A stretch of DNA of 64,000 bases from assembly GCA_028554645.1 (NCBI GenBank), contig JAQOOI010000011.1, positions 186,001 through 250,000 on the forward strand, in the 5' to 3' direction. Shown piece by piece: positions 1 through 11,482 of the stretch (its first letter is position 1; each line of letters begins with the position of its first letter). The DNA is from Omphalotus guepiniiformis. Taxonomy: Eukaryota; Basidiomycota; Agaricomycetes; Agaricales; Omphalotaceae. Position numbers and translations under genes: made by a program. Under the pieces are notes generated by a model. The model was given only the letters and a program-made list of their open reading frames with translations. It searched no databases and had not been told where the DNA came from.

Positions 1-299
1 CTTAGTGGTGCGTGTTGTTGTCGTAGGTGTGCTCAACGTCAACTGATTATCTTCCGCTCTAGAATACGAAGCCCAAGCTTGGGACACTGGATCACATCAT
101 TCAAAAGAAACTGCATATAGCAAGGCCCGCTCTCGTTCTCAAGCACGTCGCTCCCGTGAAGACTCCCTATGCATACCAGCAGGCCTCTCAGTCTGGGGAC
201 TATTACTGCGATTCCAACCTCACCCTGAACAACAGGTCAAATCCCACGTTGCGCTAAGGCAGTCAACTCAGCAATCTCTCTCATCACGGGTGCTGGACC

Positions 300-862
300 G
301 TAGCCCATGTCGCAGTCCAACGTCTGTTCCTATATGCGTTTCGGTGGCGGGGCAGGATCTGATTACGGTCATAATATGTTGATGGGTGCACCGATGGCCT
401 ATCAGAACACGGCTAGTATCTACGGGATGGGTATGGATATGATGCTGCTGGCGATGGCACCAAGATGTCGAATTTCAACATGATGGGATTGGAAGGTAGC
501 CTCGGATCACAGTCTGGTCATTCGGGTGGACTCATGCCACAGACTACGCCTGCTGCTGCTGCTGCTCAAGAGCAGAGATCGATGTCTACGTTCTCCATGA
601 CGTCTGTCAATCCAATCCGTTTGCTGGGCCCAGGATGAATTCTAACCCATCGGATGACGAGCTGTTGGGGGCATTACGGAATTATCCCTGTACGCAGGAT
701 TTGATGACTGTGACGAAGACTTCAAGTGAGTTTTCTTTACCTTCGTTTTCGAAACTACGTCGTGTTGATTAAAGAACGTTTTCGATAGAACTGCGCGTGA
801 AGCTCCCAAGGTTGACCTTACGTCTCGGAAAGATTCAATAAATCCATAGACATTATACCGCA
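300..862 (+). pseudogene. Chitin synthase (class V/VI type) 3' end, decayed
   Basis: Conceptual translation in shifting frames gives the low-complexity linker and C-terminal DEK_C-like domain seen at the end of large myosin-motor chitin synthases. Recognisable pieces are RSMSTFSMTSVNP at about 577-615, NPFAGPRMNSNPSDDELLGA at about 613-675, TQDLMTVTK just before a possible intron (about 727-788), then TAREA..KVDLTSRKD and INKSIDII. In the live family these pieces form one reading frame. Here they lie in different frames. One break coincides with a 5-bp tandem duplication (AATCC twice, about 610-619), and part of the DEK_C helix is missing. The catalytic and motor domains are not in the window. 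I read it as a gene relic; a fragment broken by assembly error is the alternative. Confidence 0.72.
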
Positions 863-1774
863 GAGTAGTACCATCTACTTCGTCCATCTTGTTCTGAGCG
901 AATCTTCTCGAATTCTGAACCTAAGCCGTTCGATGCTTCCGTACGCTTGGTGTATCTAGAGTTCGGCCAATCGGACCAAGAGAATATTGGGGTAGAGGAG
1001 GGAGGGGGCCGGAACACGACATGTAAGGGAGGGCAGGAAGAGGAAGGGAAGAACGGGAGGATATGGCTTCCATGCACTGGTGGAGACACGATGTCGATGT
1101 AAATATTGGTAAAGCCTGAGTGTAGAATGGGAGCACAGAAGGATAGAAGGAATCGGGGAGGTTGAATAGCCTGGGGTGCTGGGAGCAAGAACGAAGTAAT
1201 TGTCAGCTTTCTCAAAGTCGTTCAGAAACATAAAATAGAAGTGATACTAAAAGAACGCCACGACACCGAACGAGCCAGATGAAGACAGATAACGTTAAAT
1301 GAGAAGAAATGGAAACAAAGACAAGCTAGAAGAAAAACCAGCAGAATGTAAAACCAGCAGAACGTAAAACTTGTCGAACAACTCACAACATCGGAAACCC
1401 TCAATTGACTGATCCTCCAGATTTATCTTTCCCCAAAATCCGTGAACATACCAAGGACAACTTTTCCGTCAACAACGATAGATTCTCCCTAGTCTGCAGC
1501 GACAATGCATGGCATGAGAGATTAAGACTCCAATTTCTGTGGTAGATTTTTCGCTCCTGTGTATGTGGATCTGATGGGATGTTTTTAGGACGAAGATGAG
1601 GAATAGTAAAACGGGCAAGGCTTGTAGTCACGAGAGGTTGACCGATATGTCAATGATTTCATAGCTGTACTGAGCGTGACCTTGTCAATCTGGATGAAGA
1701 TCAAGATCAGATAAGCATCTACGCAACACTCTCTTCCACAAACCGCCACCATCCTGCTTCAGCATTGACTTGCA
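863..1774. other. Intergenic, no gene recognised
   Basis: Short open frames occur on the minus strand (up to 120 codons), but they show no family resemblance and overlap one another. The last 150 bases before 1775 presumably carry the promoter and leader of the NACHT-WD40 gene; no clear TATA element was identified. Confidence 0.4.
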
Positions 1775-4700
1775 ATGAGCTCCCATCTAAACTGGGGTGA
1801 ATCTTCACCTCCTGAACAAAGTTCCCATCACATTTCTGCTCCACCAGGCCAAGCTACAGCTGGAGCTAATATGTTCACCAATGCTCATAATTTCAGCATT
1901 AGTGGTGGTAATTTCACCATTAACAATTCCATGCCAAGGAGCAGATCTGAGATGCTTCAGTGTAAGTAAATAAATGAGTTCTGGTCAGTAAATGTAACTA
2001 ATATTTTTTGTGTAGATGTACAACAGCAATTGCATCCTGTCACAGGTGCTTCATTCAAGGCAGAAAATCATTCTGCTTGTCTGCAGGGCACTCGCACAGA
2101 TGTTCTTGCCTTACTGAATAGTTGGGCCCTTGATGAATATAGCTCAAGGGTCTTCTGGCTGAGTGGCATTGCTGGAATTGGAAAATCCACCATTGCACAG
2201 AGCTTCTGTGAGCAGCTAGATGCATGCAATCTGCTTGCAGCAAGTTACTTCTGCTCCAGATCATCTGATGTCAGAAGTAATGTGAGGAATATCATCCCCA
2301 CCATTGCTGAATCTCTGGCAAAGCTTCATCCTGCCTATCTCAGCAAGCTTATAGAAGTGCTGACTGCTGAAAATGGCATTGCTGGATATTCACCATCTTA
2401 TCAGTTCAAGGTGCTTCTTAGGCAGCCACTTACTGAGGCAGATTTTCCTCACAATAAGGTTATTGTGATTGATGCCTTGGATGAGTGCAGTGATCCCTCA
2501 GCCACATCTATTGTTCTATCTCTCCTCGTGGAGAATGCACCCCAGCTTCCTGTCAAAATCTTCATCTCTAGTAGGCCTGAACCAGCTATTCAGAGAGCTG
2601 TCACCCAGTCAACCAGTAGGCAGTACTTCAGGCTACAAGATGTTGAGGATAGGATTGTCCAAGAAGACATAATGAAGTACCTTGTCTGTCATCTCAGACC
2701 TATCTTCAATTATCATTATTTCCATGTAGGAAATGACATTCAGAGGTTGGCTACACTGGCTGGAAAGCTTTTCATTTATGCATCTACTGCAGTGCAGTAT
2801 ATCACAAGTGATAATGCTGATAACCCAGAGGACCGTCTGAGGATGATTATTGATCGGTCTGCTACTCTTCACAATCAAGGAATTGACCAGCTCTATGGCC
2901 AAATTCTTGCTAAAGCAAGCCAGAATCTTGAAGCTCTGGAGCTTCAAAAGCGAAGATTTGTGTTGCACACAATACTTTGTCTTCAGACTTCCTTGTCAAT
3001 CAGTGTAATACAAGACTTATTGGGGCCAGAATTTCAGGTCAATCAATGTCTTAGAGCATTCAACTCTGTGCTGGATATACCACAAGTGCCAGATTCAGCT
3101 GTGACAATCTTCCATGCATCATTTCCTGAGTATATGGTGAAGCCAAGCCATGTACATGGGTATTATCTGAATACTCCACTTTGTCATGCATCCCTTTCAC
3201 TATACTGTCTGAACTACCTGATTGCACATCTGCAAAAGAATGTGTGTCAGATACAGACAGAAACACCAAGAAGCACAATTCCAGATACAGCTGTAGATTG
3301 GTATATCCAGATGGAACATCCTGCACTGGAATACTGCTGCAAGTACTGGGCAGCACACTGGATCCAAGCTAGAACATTCATTAATAGTAACCATATGCAT
3401 ACTTTGAGATGTTTTCTTTCCAATCATTTACTGAAGTGGGTGGAGCATCTCAGCCTTCTCAATGAGCTAGGAGTTGCAGCTCCAGGTATGCTAAAAGTGC
3501 TTCACTCTGTAAGGGTAAGTAAAACATTGAAAAAGATTAATAAATTTGAGCTAATAATAATAAATGGCAGAATAATCAAAGCCTATCACATAAACAGGAG
3601 GTTTTACAGTGGTTGGCAGAAGGAAGGGCATTTATTCTTCAGAGTCTTGATTGTGTGGCAAGATATCCTACAATGATCTATAGTTCACCACTGGTCTGGT
3701 TGCCCACTCAAAGTATTATCAACAGGTACAAGGAACAGTATATCACTGCCACATTGCCAAGAGTTGTCTGTGGCCTTCAAGACTCATGGGGAGCATGTGA
3801 ACAAATCTTACACCACTTACAGCAGATCAAATGTGTTGCATATTCTCCAGATGGCTTGCATGTGGTATCTGGCTCATTGGACAATGATGTCAGAATCTGG
3901 AACACAGTCACTGGTCAGACAGAGCAGGTCCTTAGTGGCCATTCAGATCAGGTGACCTCTGTTGCCTTTTCTCCAGATGGCTTGCATATAGTGTCTGGCT
4001 CATTAGACAAGAATATCAGAATCTGGAACATAGCCACTGGTCAGACAGAGCAGGTTTTTAGTGGCCATTTAGATCAGGTGACCTCTGTTGCCTTTTCTCC
4101 AGATGGCTTGCATGTGGTGTCTGGCTCATGGGACAATGATGTCAGAATCTGGAACACTGCCACTGGTCAGACAGAGCAGGTCCTTAGTGGCCATTCACAT
4201 CGGGTGAACTCTGTTGCCTTTTCTCCAGATGGCTTGCATGTGATGTCTGGCTCATGGGACAAGGATGTCAGAATCTGGAACACAGTCACTGGTCAGACAG
4301 AGCAGGTCCTTAGTGGCCATTCACACCGGGTGAACTCTGTTGCCTTTTCTCCAGATGGCTTGCATGTGATGTCTGGCTCATGGGACAATGATGTCAGGAT
4401 CTGGAACACAGCCACTGGTCAGACAGAGCAGGTTCTTAGTGGCCATTCAGATGAGGTGAACTCTGTTGCCTTTTCTTCAGATGGCTTGCATGTGGTGTCT
4501 GGATCATGGGACAAGGATGTCAGAATCTGGAACACAGCTACTGGTCAGACAGAGCAGGTCCTTAGTGGCCATTCAGGAGCAGTGACCTCTGTTGCTTTTT
4601 CTCCAGATGGCTTGCATATGGTGTCTGGCTCATGGGACAAGGATGTCAGAATCTGGAACACAGCCATTGGTCAGACAGAGCAGGTCCTTAGTGGCCATTC

Positions 4701-5974
4701 ACACCGGGTGAACTCTGTTGCCTTTTCTCCAGATGGCTTGCATGTGGTGTCTGGATCATGGGACAATGATGTCAGGATCTGGAACACAGCCACTGGTCAG
4801 ACAGAGCAGGTTCTTAGTGGCCATTCAGATGAGGTGAACTCTGTTGCCTTTTCTTCAGATGGCTTGCATGTGGTGTCTGGATCATGGGACAAGGATGTCA
4901 GAATCTGGAACACAGCTACTGGTCAGACAGAGCAGGTCCTTAGTGGCCATTCAGGAGCAGTGACCTCTGTTGCTTTTTCTCCAGATGGCTTGCATATGGT
5001 GTCTGGCTCATGGGACAAGGATGTCAGAATCTGGAACACAGCCATTGGTCAGACAGAGCAGGTCCTTAGTGGACATTCAGGTGGGGTGCACTCCGTTGCC
5101 TTTTCTCCAGATGGCTTGCATGTGGTGTCTGGCTCATTGGACAAGAATGTTGCAATCTGGAACACAGCCACTGGGCAGACAGAGCAAATCCTTAGTGGCC
5201 ATTCTGATTATGTGAAATCTGTTGCCTTTTCTCCAGATAGCTTGCGTGTGGTGTCTGGCTCATGGGACAATGATGTCAGAATCTGGAACACTGCCACTGG
5301 TCAGACAGAGCAGGTCCTTAGTGGTCATTCAGATGAGGTGAACTCTTTTGCGTTTGCTCCAGATGGCTTGGTTGTGGTGTCTGGATCATGGGACAATGAT
5401 GTCAGGATCTGGAACACAGCCACTGGTCAGACAGAGCAGGTTCTTAGTGGCCATCTAGGTGGGGTGAACTCTGTTGCCTTTTCTCCAGATGGCTTGCATG
5501 TGGTGTCTGGATCATGGAACAAAAGTGTCAGGATCTGGAGCACAGCCACTGGCCACAAAGAGCAGGTCCTTAGTGGCCATTCAGGAGCAGTGACCTCTGT
5601 TGCCTTTTCTCCAGATGGCTTGCATGTCATTTCAAGGAGTATTGATCTCCAGACAATTGTTTGGAATGCTTTGACTGGCCTCATTGAACCCAGTATGTCT
5701 ATCATCTCTATGCTATTAAAATCTAATCTTACAGTTGTGACAATCAGACTTTCCAGGCATTTTATATAATTGTGTTAATGAATACCAGGGCCTACATCTT
5801 TTTGCCTCTGGTTCAGCTGGTTCTTCCCATGTACTCTGGATCCTCCCACAGTATCGAGACATTTATGCAATGGAGCAACATGGCCACAAAGTTTGCTTTG
5901 GCCATGAGTCAGGAAATGTGACAATCTTGGACATGTCTTCAGCATACCTTCACACTCCCAGTTCCACAATTTAG
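1775..5974 (+). CDS. NACHT-WD40 STAND protein (fungal NLR-like), 4 exons
   Basis: Exons are 1775-1961, 2016-3514, 3598-5692 and 5748-5974, all with GT-AG introns (54, 83 and 55 bp), giving about 1335 aa. Exon 1 encodes a short N-terminus with NAHNFSISGGNFTINNS, a motif common at the start of mushroom NACHT proteins. The NACHT domain follows: P-loop GIAGIGKST near residue 110, Walker B VIVIDALDEC near 205, and a helical region ending in SWGAC. Fifteen WD40 units of 42 residues run from about 3829 to 5690, the last degenerate. Exon 4 restores the conserved family tail (LPQYRDIY then GNVTILD). The family acts in non-self recognition (HET-E/HET-D relatives): ligand binding by the WD40 face drives NACHT oligomerisation. 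No death-inducing effector domain is visible at the N-terminus, so the output is unknown. There are no stops or frameshifts, so it is probably functional. The first ATG in frame upstream of the conserved motif was taken as start. Confidence 0.88.
4330..5085 (+). repeat. Tandem duplication of a 3-unit WD40 block (2 x 378 bp)
   Basis: WD40 units 5-7 (4330-4707) and units 8-10 (4708-5085) are two copies of the same 378-bp block. Units 6 and 9 look identical base for base, units 5 and 8 differ at two positions, and units 7 and 10 differ only in their last roughly 20 bases. This lies inside the larger array of 126-bp repeats of the NACHT-WD40 gene and shows a recent in-frame expansion. Confidence 0.9.
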
Positions 5975-5999
5975 GATGTAAACCAGACTCAAGTCTAAA

Positions 6000-6161
6000 C
6001 TGTTCAACCAGTTTTGCATGGCTGTATCTTTCAATTTCGCACCTGTTCAACCAGGTTTCATTATCCATGACAGTGAAATGTATTCTGTGATCTCTATGCT
6101 GTTCAACCAGTTCATGATTCATCACTGAATGTATATTTTGATTTCTCAACTGTTCAACCAG
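6000..6161 (+). repeat. Four interspersed copies of CTGTTCAACCAG
   Basis: The exact 12-mer starts at 6000, 6043, 6099 and 6150, immediately 3' of the NACHT-WD40 stop codon. Spacing is irregular (43, 56, 51 bases) and the sequence between copies is unrelated. It may lie in the 3' UTR. Function unknown. Confidence 0.8.
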
Positions 6162-8043
6162 TTTTAGCTTCTTTAGGTGTTTACTGTGCAATGTTCTAGT
6201 TTCTATGTTCTTATAAAGGAGTAAAAAATTTAATAGTCATTGAGCCTTAATACACCAATTATAATAAAATATGTTGATCATCTCACAAACATTGCATGAT
6301 GCTTATCTTACCACTGTTGGATCCAAATTGCAATGATGATACAGTGAGCTTTTGTGATCATGTCTATATCATGTGGTGAGCATACTTACTGGCTGGCAGA
6401 CTATTGAATGTATGTTCCATCCAGTAGAATCTTTACAGGGCAGAATGACTATCTTTCTTGTCCTGTGCAGATCCAACAGGGTCTGTCTAGGAAGGATCTC
6501 TACAGTGCAATGTCTAAAACTGTTGTGCATCCCTTATTATTGTTCTGGACAAAGTGACATTGAATGGACCTAGGCAGTACATTCTCCCTCTCCTTCCTAT
6601 GCACTAACACTACCACACTTCAACAGACATCCACACTCAGCCACTTTTCATGTCTATGCAGGCCATACATTGTTACAGTGGATCTGGAGGATTGGTCCAT
6701 TGACAATACCCCCCTTTAGATGTTGTATATAGATTGGTAAATGAAGCATACAACTTGAACAACAACAATAAAGCTGTGGAAGATGAGGACAGGGCATACA
6801 ATGGGTCACACTGGGTGGGAGAAGGTGTTGCATATTTGGGCATGTTTGGGGGGTGTACTCATTGTACGAGTATGTTAATTGAAAGCTGTTGCATTCATTT
6901 TGTTTTTCATTATATAATCTGGTTCAATTGCAGTTCATATCTCAGGCCTTCGGCTTCACTGAGAGGATTAATCAAAACTAATTACATTGCAGACTCTACA
7001 CCTATCACATCAACTGCGAGCACACTGTCACAACTAAAAACAGTCTAGGCTTGAAATCATGCAGATTGAGAACTATTTTGGTTGTTCAAACATTGGAAAC
7101 TGAACAATGAGGACTAGAGTTCACCCAGACTGCTAGTTGAAACATGAAAACACACTTAGATACTCAAGCATGAGTGTAGAGTTAGCTACAGTACATGGTA
7201 TGGTACTTAGCAACTGTGACCAATGGGATCATGGAGAGAGATACTAGTTTTGCCTCTCACTTTGTATTAGATCACCAATGTTCCATGCTAAGTTGACTTG
7301 ATCAGACCCACCCTCTAAAAACTAGAGACTCTCATGAGTGTTGTTTGATTGTAATCCAAGGGAATGATGGAAGTTACAATTCAATCTGAGAAACATCTAA
7401 GTCCACTGGACTATCTAACTCCAGCTGGTCTTGCTAACTCAGGTTGGCTGTAAGACTGAATGCTGAGAGTGCAGACAATCTTGTATTGTTCTGACCAGAG
7501 AAATATGTTGTACATTTTGGTACTATGCTTAGGATGGCGTTACAACTTGTGAACCACCTTAGTCTGTTGGCTGAGGAGGAAAAATTCTCTAAGTCATTTC
7601 TGAAGAATGGAGTTAGATACTCAAGCCCTCCTACCATGGAGCTAGATGTTATTTCTGGAGTATCCCTCTGGAATGTAACATCTAACTGAGTGATACCCTG
7701 AGCCCAGACACCCAAATAGGGAAGAATAAATGATTATTGGGACATAACACTGCCCATAGCTTGGTGCTAGAACCAGCTAAAAGGAGAAAGTACCTCCTGG
7801 AGACAAATCAGATGCAAGATCTGGCCAGATAGACACATGTGCTACTGTATAGCTTGTGGATGATAGTAGCAACAGAGTAGGGTCTAGATGATCTCTGAGA
7901 CGGAGAAATAACCACTAGGTATGCTAGGAACCTCACCAGCAGCTCCCAGTTAGGAAAATCAAAAAAGTCGCAAATTTCAAAATCACAAAGATGTTGTCAT
8001 ATGGCACCATTCTGGACTGATATTGCGTGCTGTACACCCTGGC
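6162..8043. other. AT-rich intergenic, no gene recognised
   Basis: Only short unrelated open frames are present (longest about 104 codons at 6734-7048). No conserved motif, repeat pair or RNA gene was recognised. The base composition resembles that of the repeat-rich stretch that follows. Confidence 0.4.
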
Positions 8044-8765
8044 TAGATACCCTAGACTTGATTGCCAAGCCACTATATGGACAAAGCAATTTTTATAACA
8101 ATTTTTATACTCAAGATACTATACATAACAGTATCTAACTGAAAAATACCTACAAAAATACCTAAAAAAACACCAATCTTTGCTCAATTAGTCTTTCTCT
8201 TATCTACTCTATTTACTCTGCTCAGATTTCCTTACATTTCCGAGATTTACTATATTTATTTCTGACCTGTATATAAGAACTACCTACTTGTAGATCTTTT
8301 TCCTTGAGTTAGGACTGCCTAGGCTCACTATCAAAGCAGAACTTCTTCTAGACAAAAATTGCCTGGTTCTTAGGAGTTCAGTTATAGAGAAATATACCAG
8401 TTGTGCAAACTTCTGTAAAGTCCTTTGTGCCAAACTTTGAGAGAGGTACTGAAACTGTTGCTGTCCCTGCTGTTCTGTCTGTGCTGTTCTGCCTGCTGGA
8501 ACTGTTGCTGCTGCTGTTCTGATTGATACTGTCACTGTTTGGACCATTGAACTGAGTTGCCCGCTCTGCTTATTGCCCTGAACCATCTCCCTGAACCCCT
8601 GAGAAACTAGTTGCCCTCTGTCTTAAACCTGTGTCTTTGAGTTGCCCTGTCACTTATACTCTGTTCAGAGCAGACTGCAGACACTTGCTAGCTCAGTATT
8701 GAGTTCAATTGTTGAGTTTAACTGTGCAGAACCTTTGACAATGCCAGCCACACCTCCACAAACCC
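8044..8765 (+). repeat. Left arm of a diverged ~0.72-kb inverted repeat
   Basis: The reverse complement of this segment aligns along its length with 9670-10392. Shared landmarks are AGGGTATCTA at the outer end, AATTGAGCA(A/G)AGATTGG, GGACTTTACAGAAGTTT and, at the inner end, GAGTTCAATTGTTGAGTTTA followed by GTGCAGAACCTTTGACAATG. The minus strand keeps a glutamine-rich open frame (8284-8586) that in the partner arm is broken into two frames. Probably a transposable-element remnant. Confidence 0.75.
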
Positions 8766-9669
8766 CCCTAGAATTGAGTAGAGGTTGTTTCTTGAGACTC
8801 CCTCTCAGTCTAATTCTTGCACATTAACGTGCTGGAAGGTGATTGAATGGCATTCATCTAGGTAGAACAATTGATATGTTATTGATCTCCTCTTCCTTAC
8901 TTGTTTACCACTATAGTCATTGTGATACTCTGCTAGGAGCCTGCTGCTCAGAAGTGAGTACTATTTCATTTTGCTATCAACATTTGTATTATTTTTGGAT
9001 CTATGATAGTTGCACATCAATACAGTTGAGCATCCAACATTGAGGCAACATACCTGTAGGCTGGGATATTGTTCGAATTCTACCATGGCGCATCTTGCCT
9101 CCGACAGACATGAAATTACCCCCAAAAATGTCAAAGGCCATTGCTCCATGCAGAAATGATCTAAATGATTGTCACTGTTGTTTTGATGTGAATCTCTAGT
9201 GCTAAAGACATACTGAAAACTTGATCTGAGTCTATCTGCCAGAAAGTCACAGAGTGCATTTTATCTGTGGTTTGAAGCAAGACTCTCATTTCCTTGCAAA
9301 CCAAATCCTTGCCTCTGGTAGGAGATTCAATGCCTCAATGGGGGTCCAAGGTATACTCTGAGGGTGAGATGGCAAGGCTCTAGGAGCTTGACATAGAAGC
9401 TCTTAGCTCCAACATCCAATGTGCCACTTTCTCCTGAAGCTATAGCCTCTGCTTTGCCACTCACACATGTTCTGTATCTTGATTGAGAAACTCATTCCTG
9501 CAAGTCGCATGCAACCTCTTCTTTCCTCTGCAAGGACTTCTCCCTCTCGTCCAGCCCTTCCCTCCTTTTGTCAAGCCAGAAATTGATGTTTCGCTGTAGT
9601 GACTATGAAATAAACGAGAGAGATACTCAACATGAGCACAAACTAACTCAAATCAAAATGATAGGGTGA
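8766..9669. other. Spacer between the inverted arms, no gene recognised
   Basis: About 900 bases with only short open frames. Nothing identifiable as a transposase, recombinase or RNA gene was seen. Confidence 0.4.
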
Positions 9670-10392
9670 GGTGTGACTGGCGTTGTCAGAGATTCTGCAC
9701 AGTTAGACACAACAATTGAACTTCAAATCTGCAGGGTTACAGATGTCTTTATCTCAATCTGGATGAAAAATGGCAGAGGGTATCTCAAAACACAAAATTC
9801 AGACAGAAGGCAAGGGTTGTTTTCAGGGTTCAGGAGGGATTCAGGACAATCAATCTTGATGTTAAACTCGATACAATGGTCAGACAATGCAGGGAACAGT
9901 TTCAGATGCAGCACAGACAGTTTCAGCAGGCAGATTCAGCACAGACAGAACAGCAGATTCAGCAAAGATTCAGTATCTCTTTCAATTTATCTGCCACAAG
10001 GGACTTTACAGAAGTTTTCACAACTGGATATTTCTCAAACTGAACTCTAAAGAGCCAGGCTATATTTTGTCTAAGAAGGGTGTCCTGCTTTGGCTTGTAG
10101 CTTTGGGCAGTACTAGCTTGAAAAAATCTAAATAGATACTCAGTAAGCTATATATACTAAATCATAAATCAAACATATATCTCAAAATTAAAAGAGTAAT
10201 TTGAACAGCAAATGAGTCAAAAGTAAGTAAGTATCAATTGAGCAGAGATTGGATTCTTTTTAGGTAGTTTTCTAGTTAATTTTCCAGTTAGACAGTCAAA
10301 ATGTAGGAACTTTGGGTATAGATTGGTATAAAATCAGAAATATATCGCTTTGTCTGTGTTCTAGGTGTGTTAGGGCGTACCCAGGGTATCTA
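9670..10392 (-). repeat. Right arm of the diverged ~0.72-kb inverted repeat
   Basis: Inverted partner of 8044-8765. The shared inner motif is on the minus strand at 9678-9700 (GTGCAGAATCTCTGACAACG). The glutamine-rich frame of the left arm corresponds here to plus-strand sequence at about 9880-10135 with a frameshift. Identity is clearly below that of a recent duplication, with many small indels. Confidence 0.75.
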
Positions 10393-10784
10393 AATAAAGG
10401 TCCAGAACCTGTAAATAGCAACTAGTATCATGACAGTTGACATTCTCCTCAGTGCATTGCAAATCTGATTCCCTATAAGTTTCTTCAAAATTGGTACATT
10501 CTCCTCTACTAGAGCAGCATTAGGGGTTGTGTAGAAGCTCTAGAGCTCATCTAGACCATGCTTCCTTGTTTCTATCAGCCACAGTAAGGTACAATAGCTG
10601 TTTATTTCAAGTTCTACCCCTATACATCTCTTTTTGGTCAGATTTGTACTCAGGTTATATTTCAATTGTCCCCTGCTTGGTGCCACAAAAATTAAAATTA
10701 AAAATTTCAAAAAAAAAAAAAAAAAAACTCGCAAAAATAAGTCATGTAGGTCAGCTTAAACGTCCAACACGGCACAAAAACATG
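10393..10784. other. Intergenic, contains an A19-like homopolymer
   Basis: A run of about 19 A residues lies near 10709-10728, preceded by AAAATTAAAATTAAAAATTTC. It could be the poly(A) tail of a retroposed sequence, but no parent sequence or target duplication was recognised. Confidence 0.4.
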
Positions 10785-11482
10785 GCTGCGGCCCATGAGT
10801 TTCAGGGGAAAAAAATGTAAATAAAAAAGTACTCATTCTTGGGAAGCATTTTTGGGTATTGAAAACTATTATGTTTTTCAGTCACCAAAAATGTAGCTAA
10901 AACTAATTCTTTCTGTGCAATTTTTGATGTCAATATATTTTTTGTTTGTATCAAGTTTCTTTGTCTACAAAAAGCTTAGAGAGGTGAGAAATTTTTGTAA
11001 CATTTTTGGTTCATCAAATACCTAATGTTTTTGGCCTCCATATCCAAGATATTTCTTTAATGGGTATTTGAGATGCCGAAAATGGTATAAAAGAAGCATG
11101 AAGTTTTTAAGCCACATATAATCTCCCCTTGGCAACTCTGATCTGCTTATCAGACACCTGGTTTAAAAACTTCACGCTCCTTTGTACCATTTCCAACAGG
11201 CCAAAAACGCATCACAAAGACAATGTGGGTCAAAAACATAAAGTCATTGAATGAACTAAAAATGATACAAAAATTTCTTATTTCTCTGAACTTTTTGTAG
11301 ACAAAGAAACCTAATTCAAACAATAAACTCATTGACATAAAAAATATCACAAAAATATCAAGTTTTAGGTATGTTTTTGGTAATGGAGAAACTTAAAAGT
11401 TTTTTGAAACCCGAAAACCCTTTCCGAAAATGAGTACTTTTTTATTTACATTTTTATCCCCCAAAAACCCACAGGCCACAGC
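10785..11482. repeat. Large imperfect palindrome (foldback / MITE-like)
   Basis: The two arms are 10785 to about 11120 and about 11155 to 11482. The left arm begins GCTGCGGCCCATGAGTTTC and the reverse complement of the right arm begins GCTGTGGCCTGTGGGTTTTT. Both continue with ATGTAAATAAAAAAGTACTC, further matches including TTTCTTTGTCTACAAAAAG, and end near AAGTTTTTAA at the centre. The central spacer is about 35 bases. No coding capacity is evident. The layout is that of a foldback element or a non-autonomous element made mostly of its inverted repeats. No clear target duplication was found at the ends. Confidence 0.8.

Noticed and set aside
5427..5705. Minus-strand ORF of 92 codons with a repeated CKPSGEKATE pattern
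   Set aside because: It is the complement of the WD40 coding repeats, whose periodicity keeps the opposite strand open.
10709..10728. Poly(A) tail of a LINE or processed pseudogene
   Set aside because: No upstream retroposed ORF and no flanking target duplication could be found.
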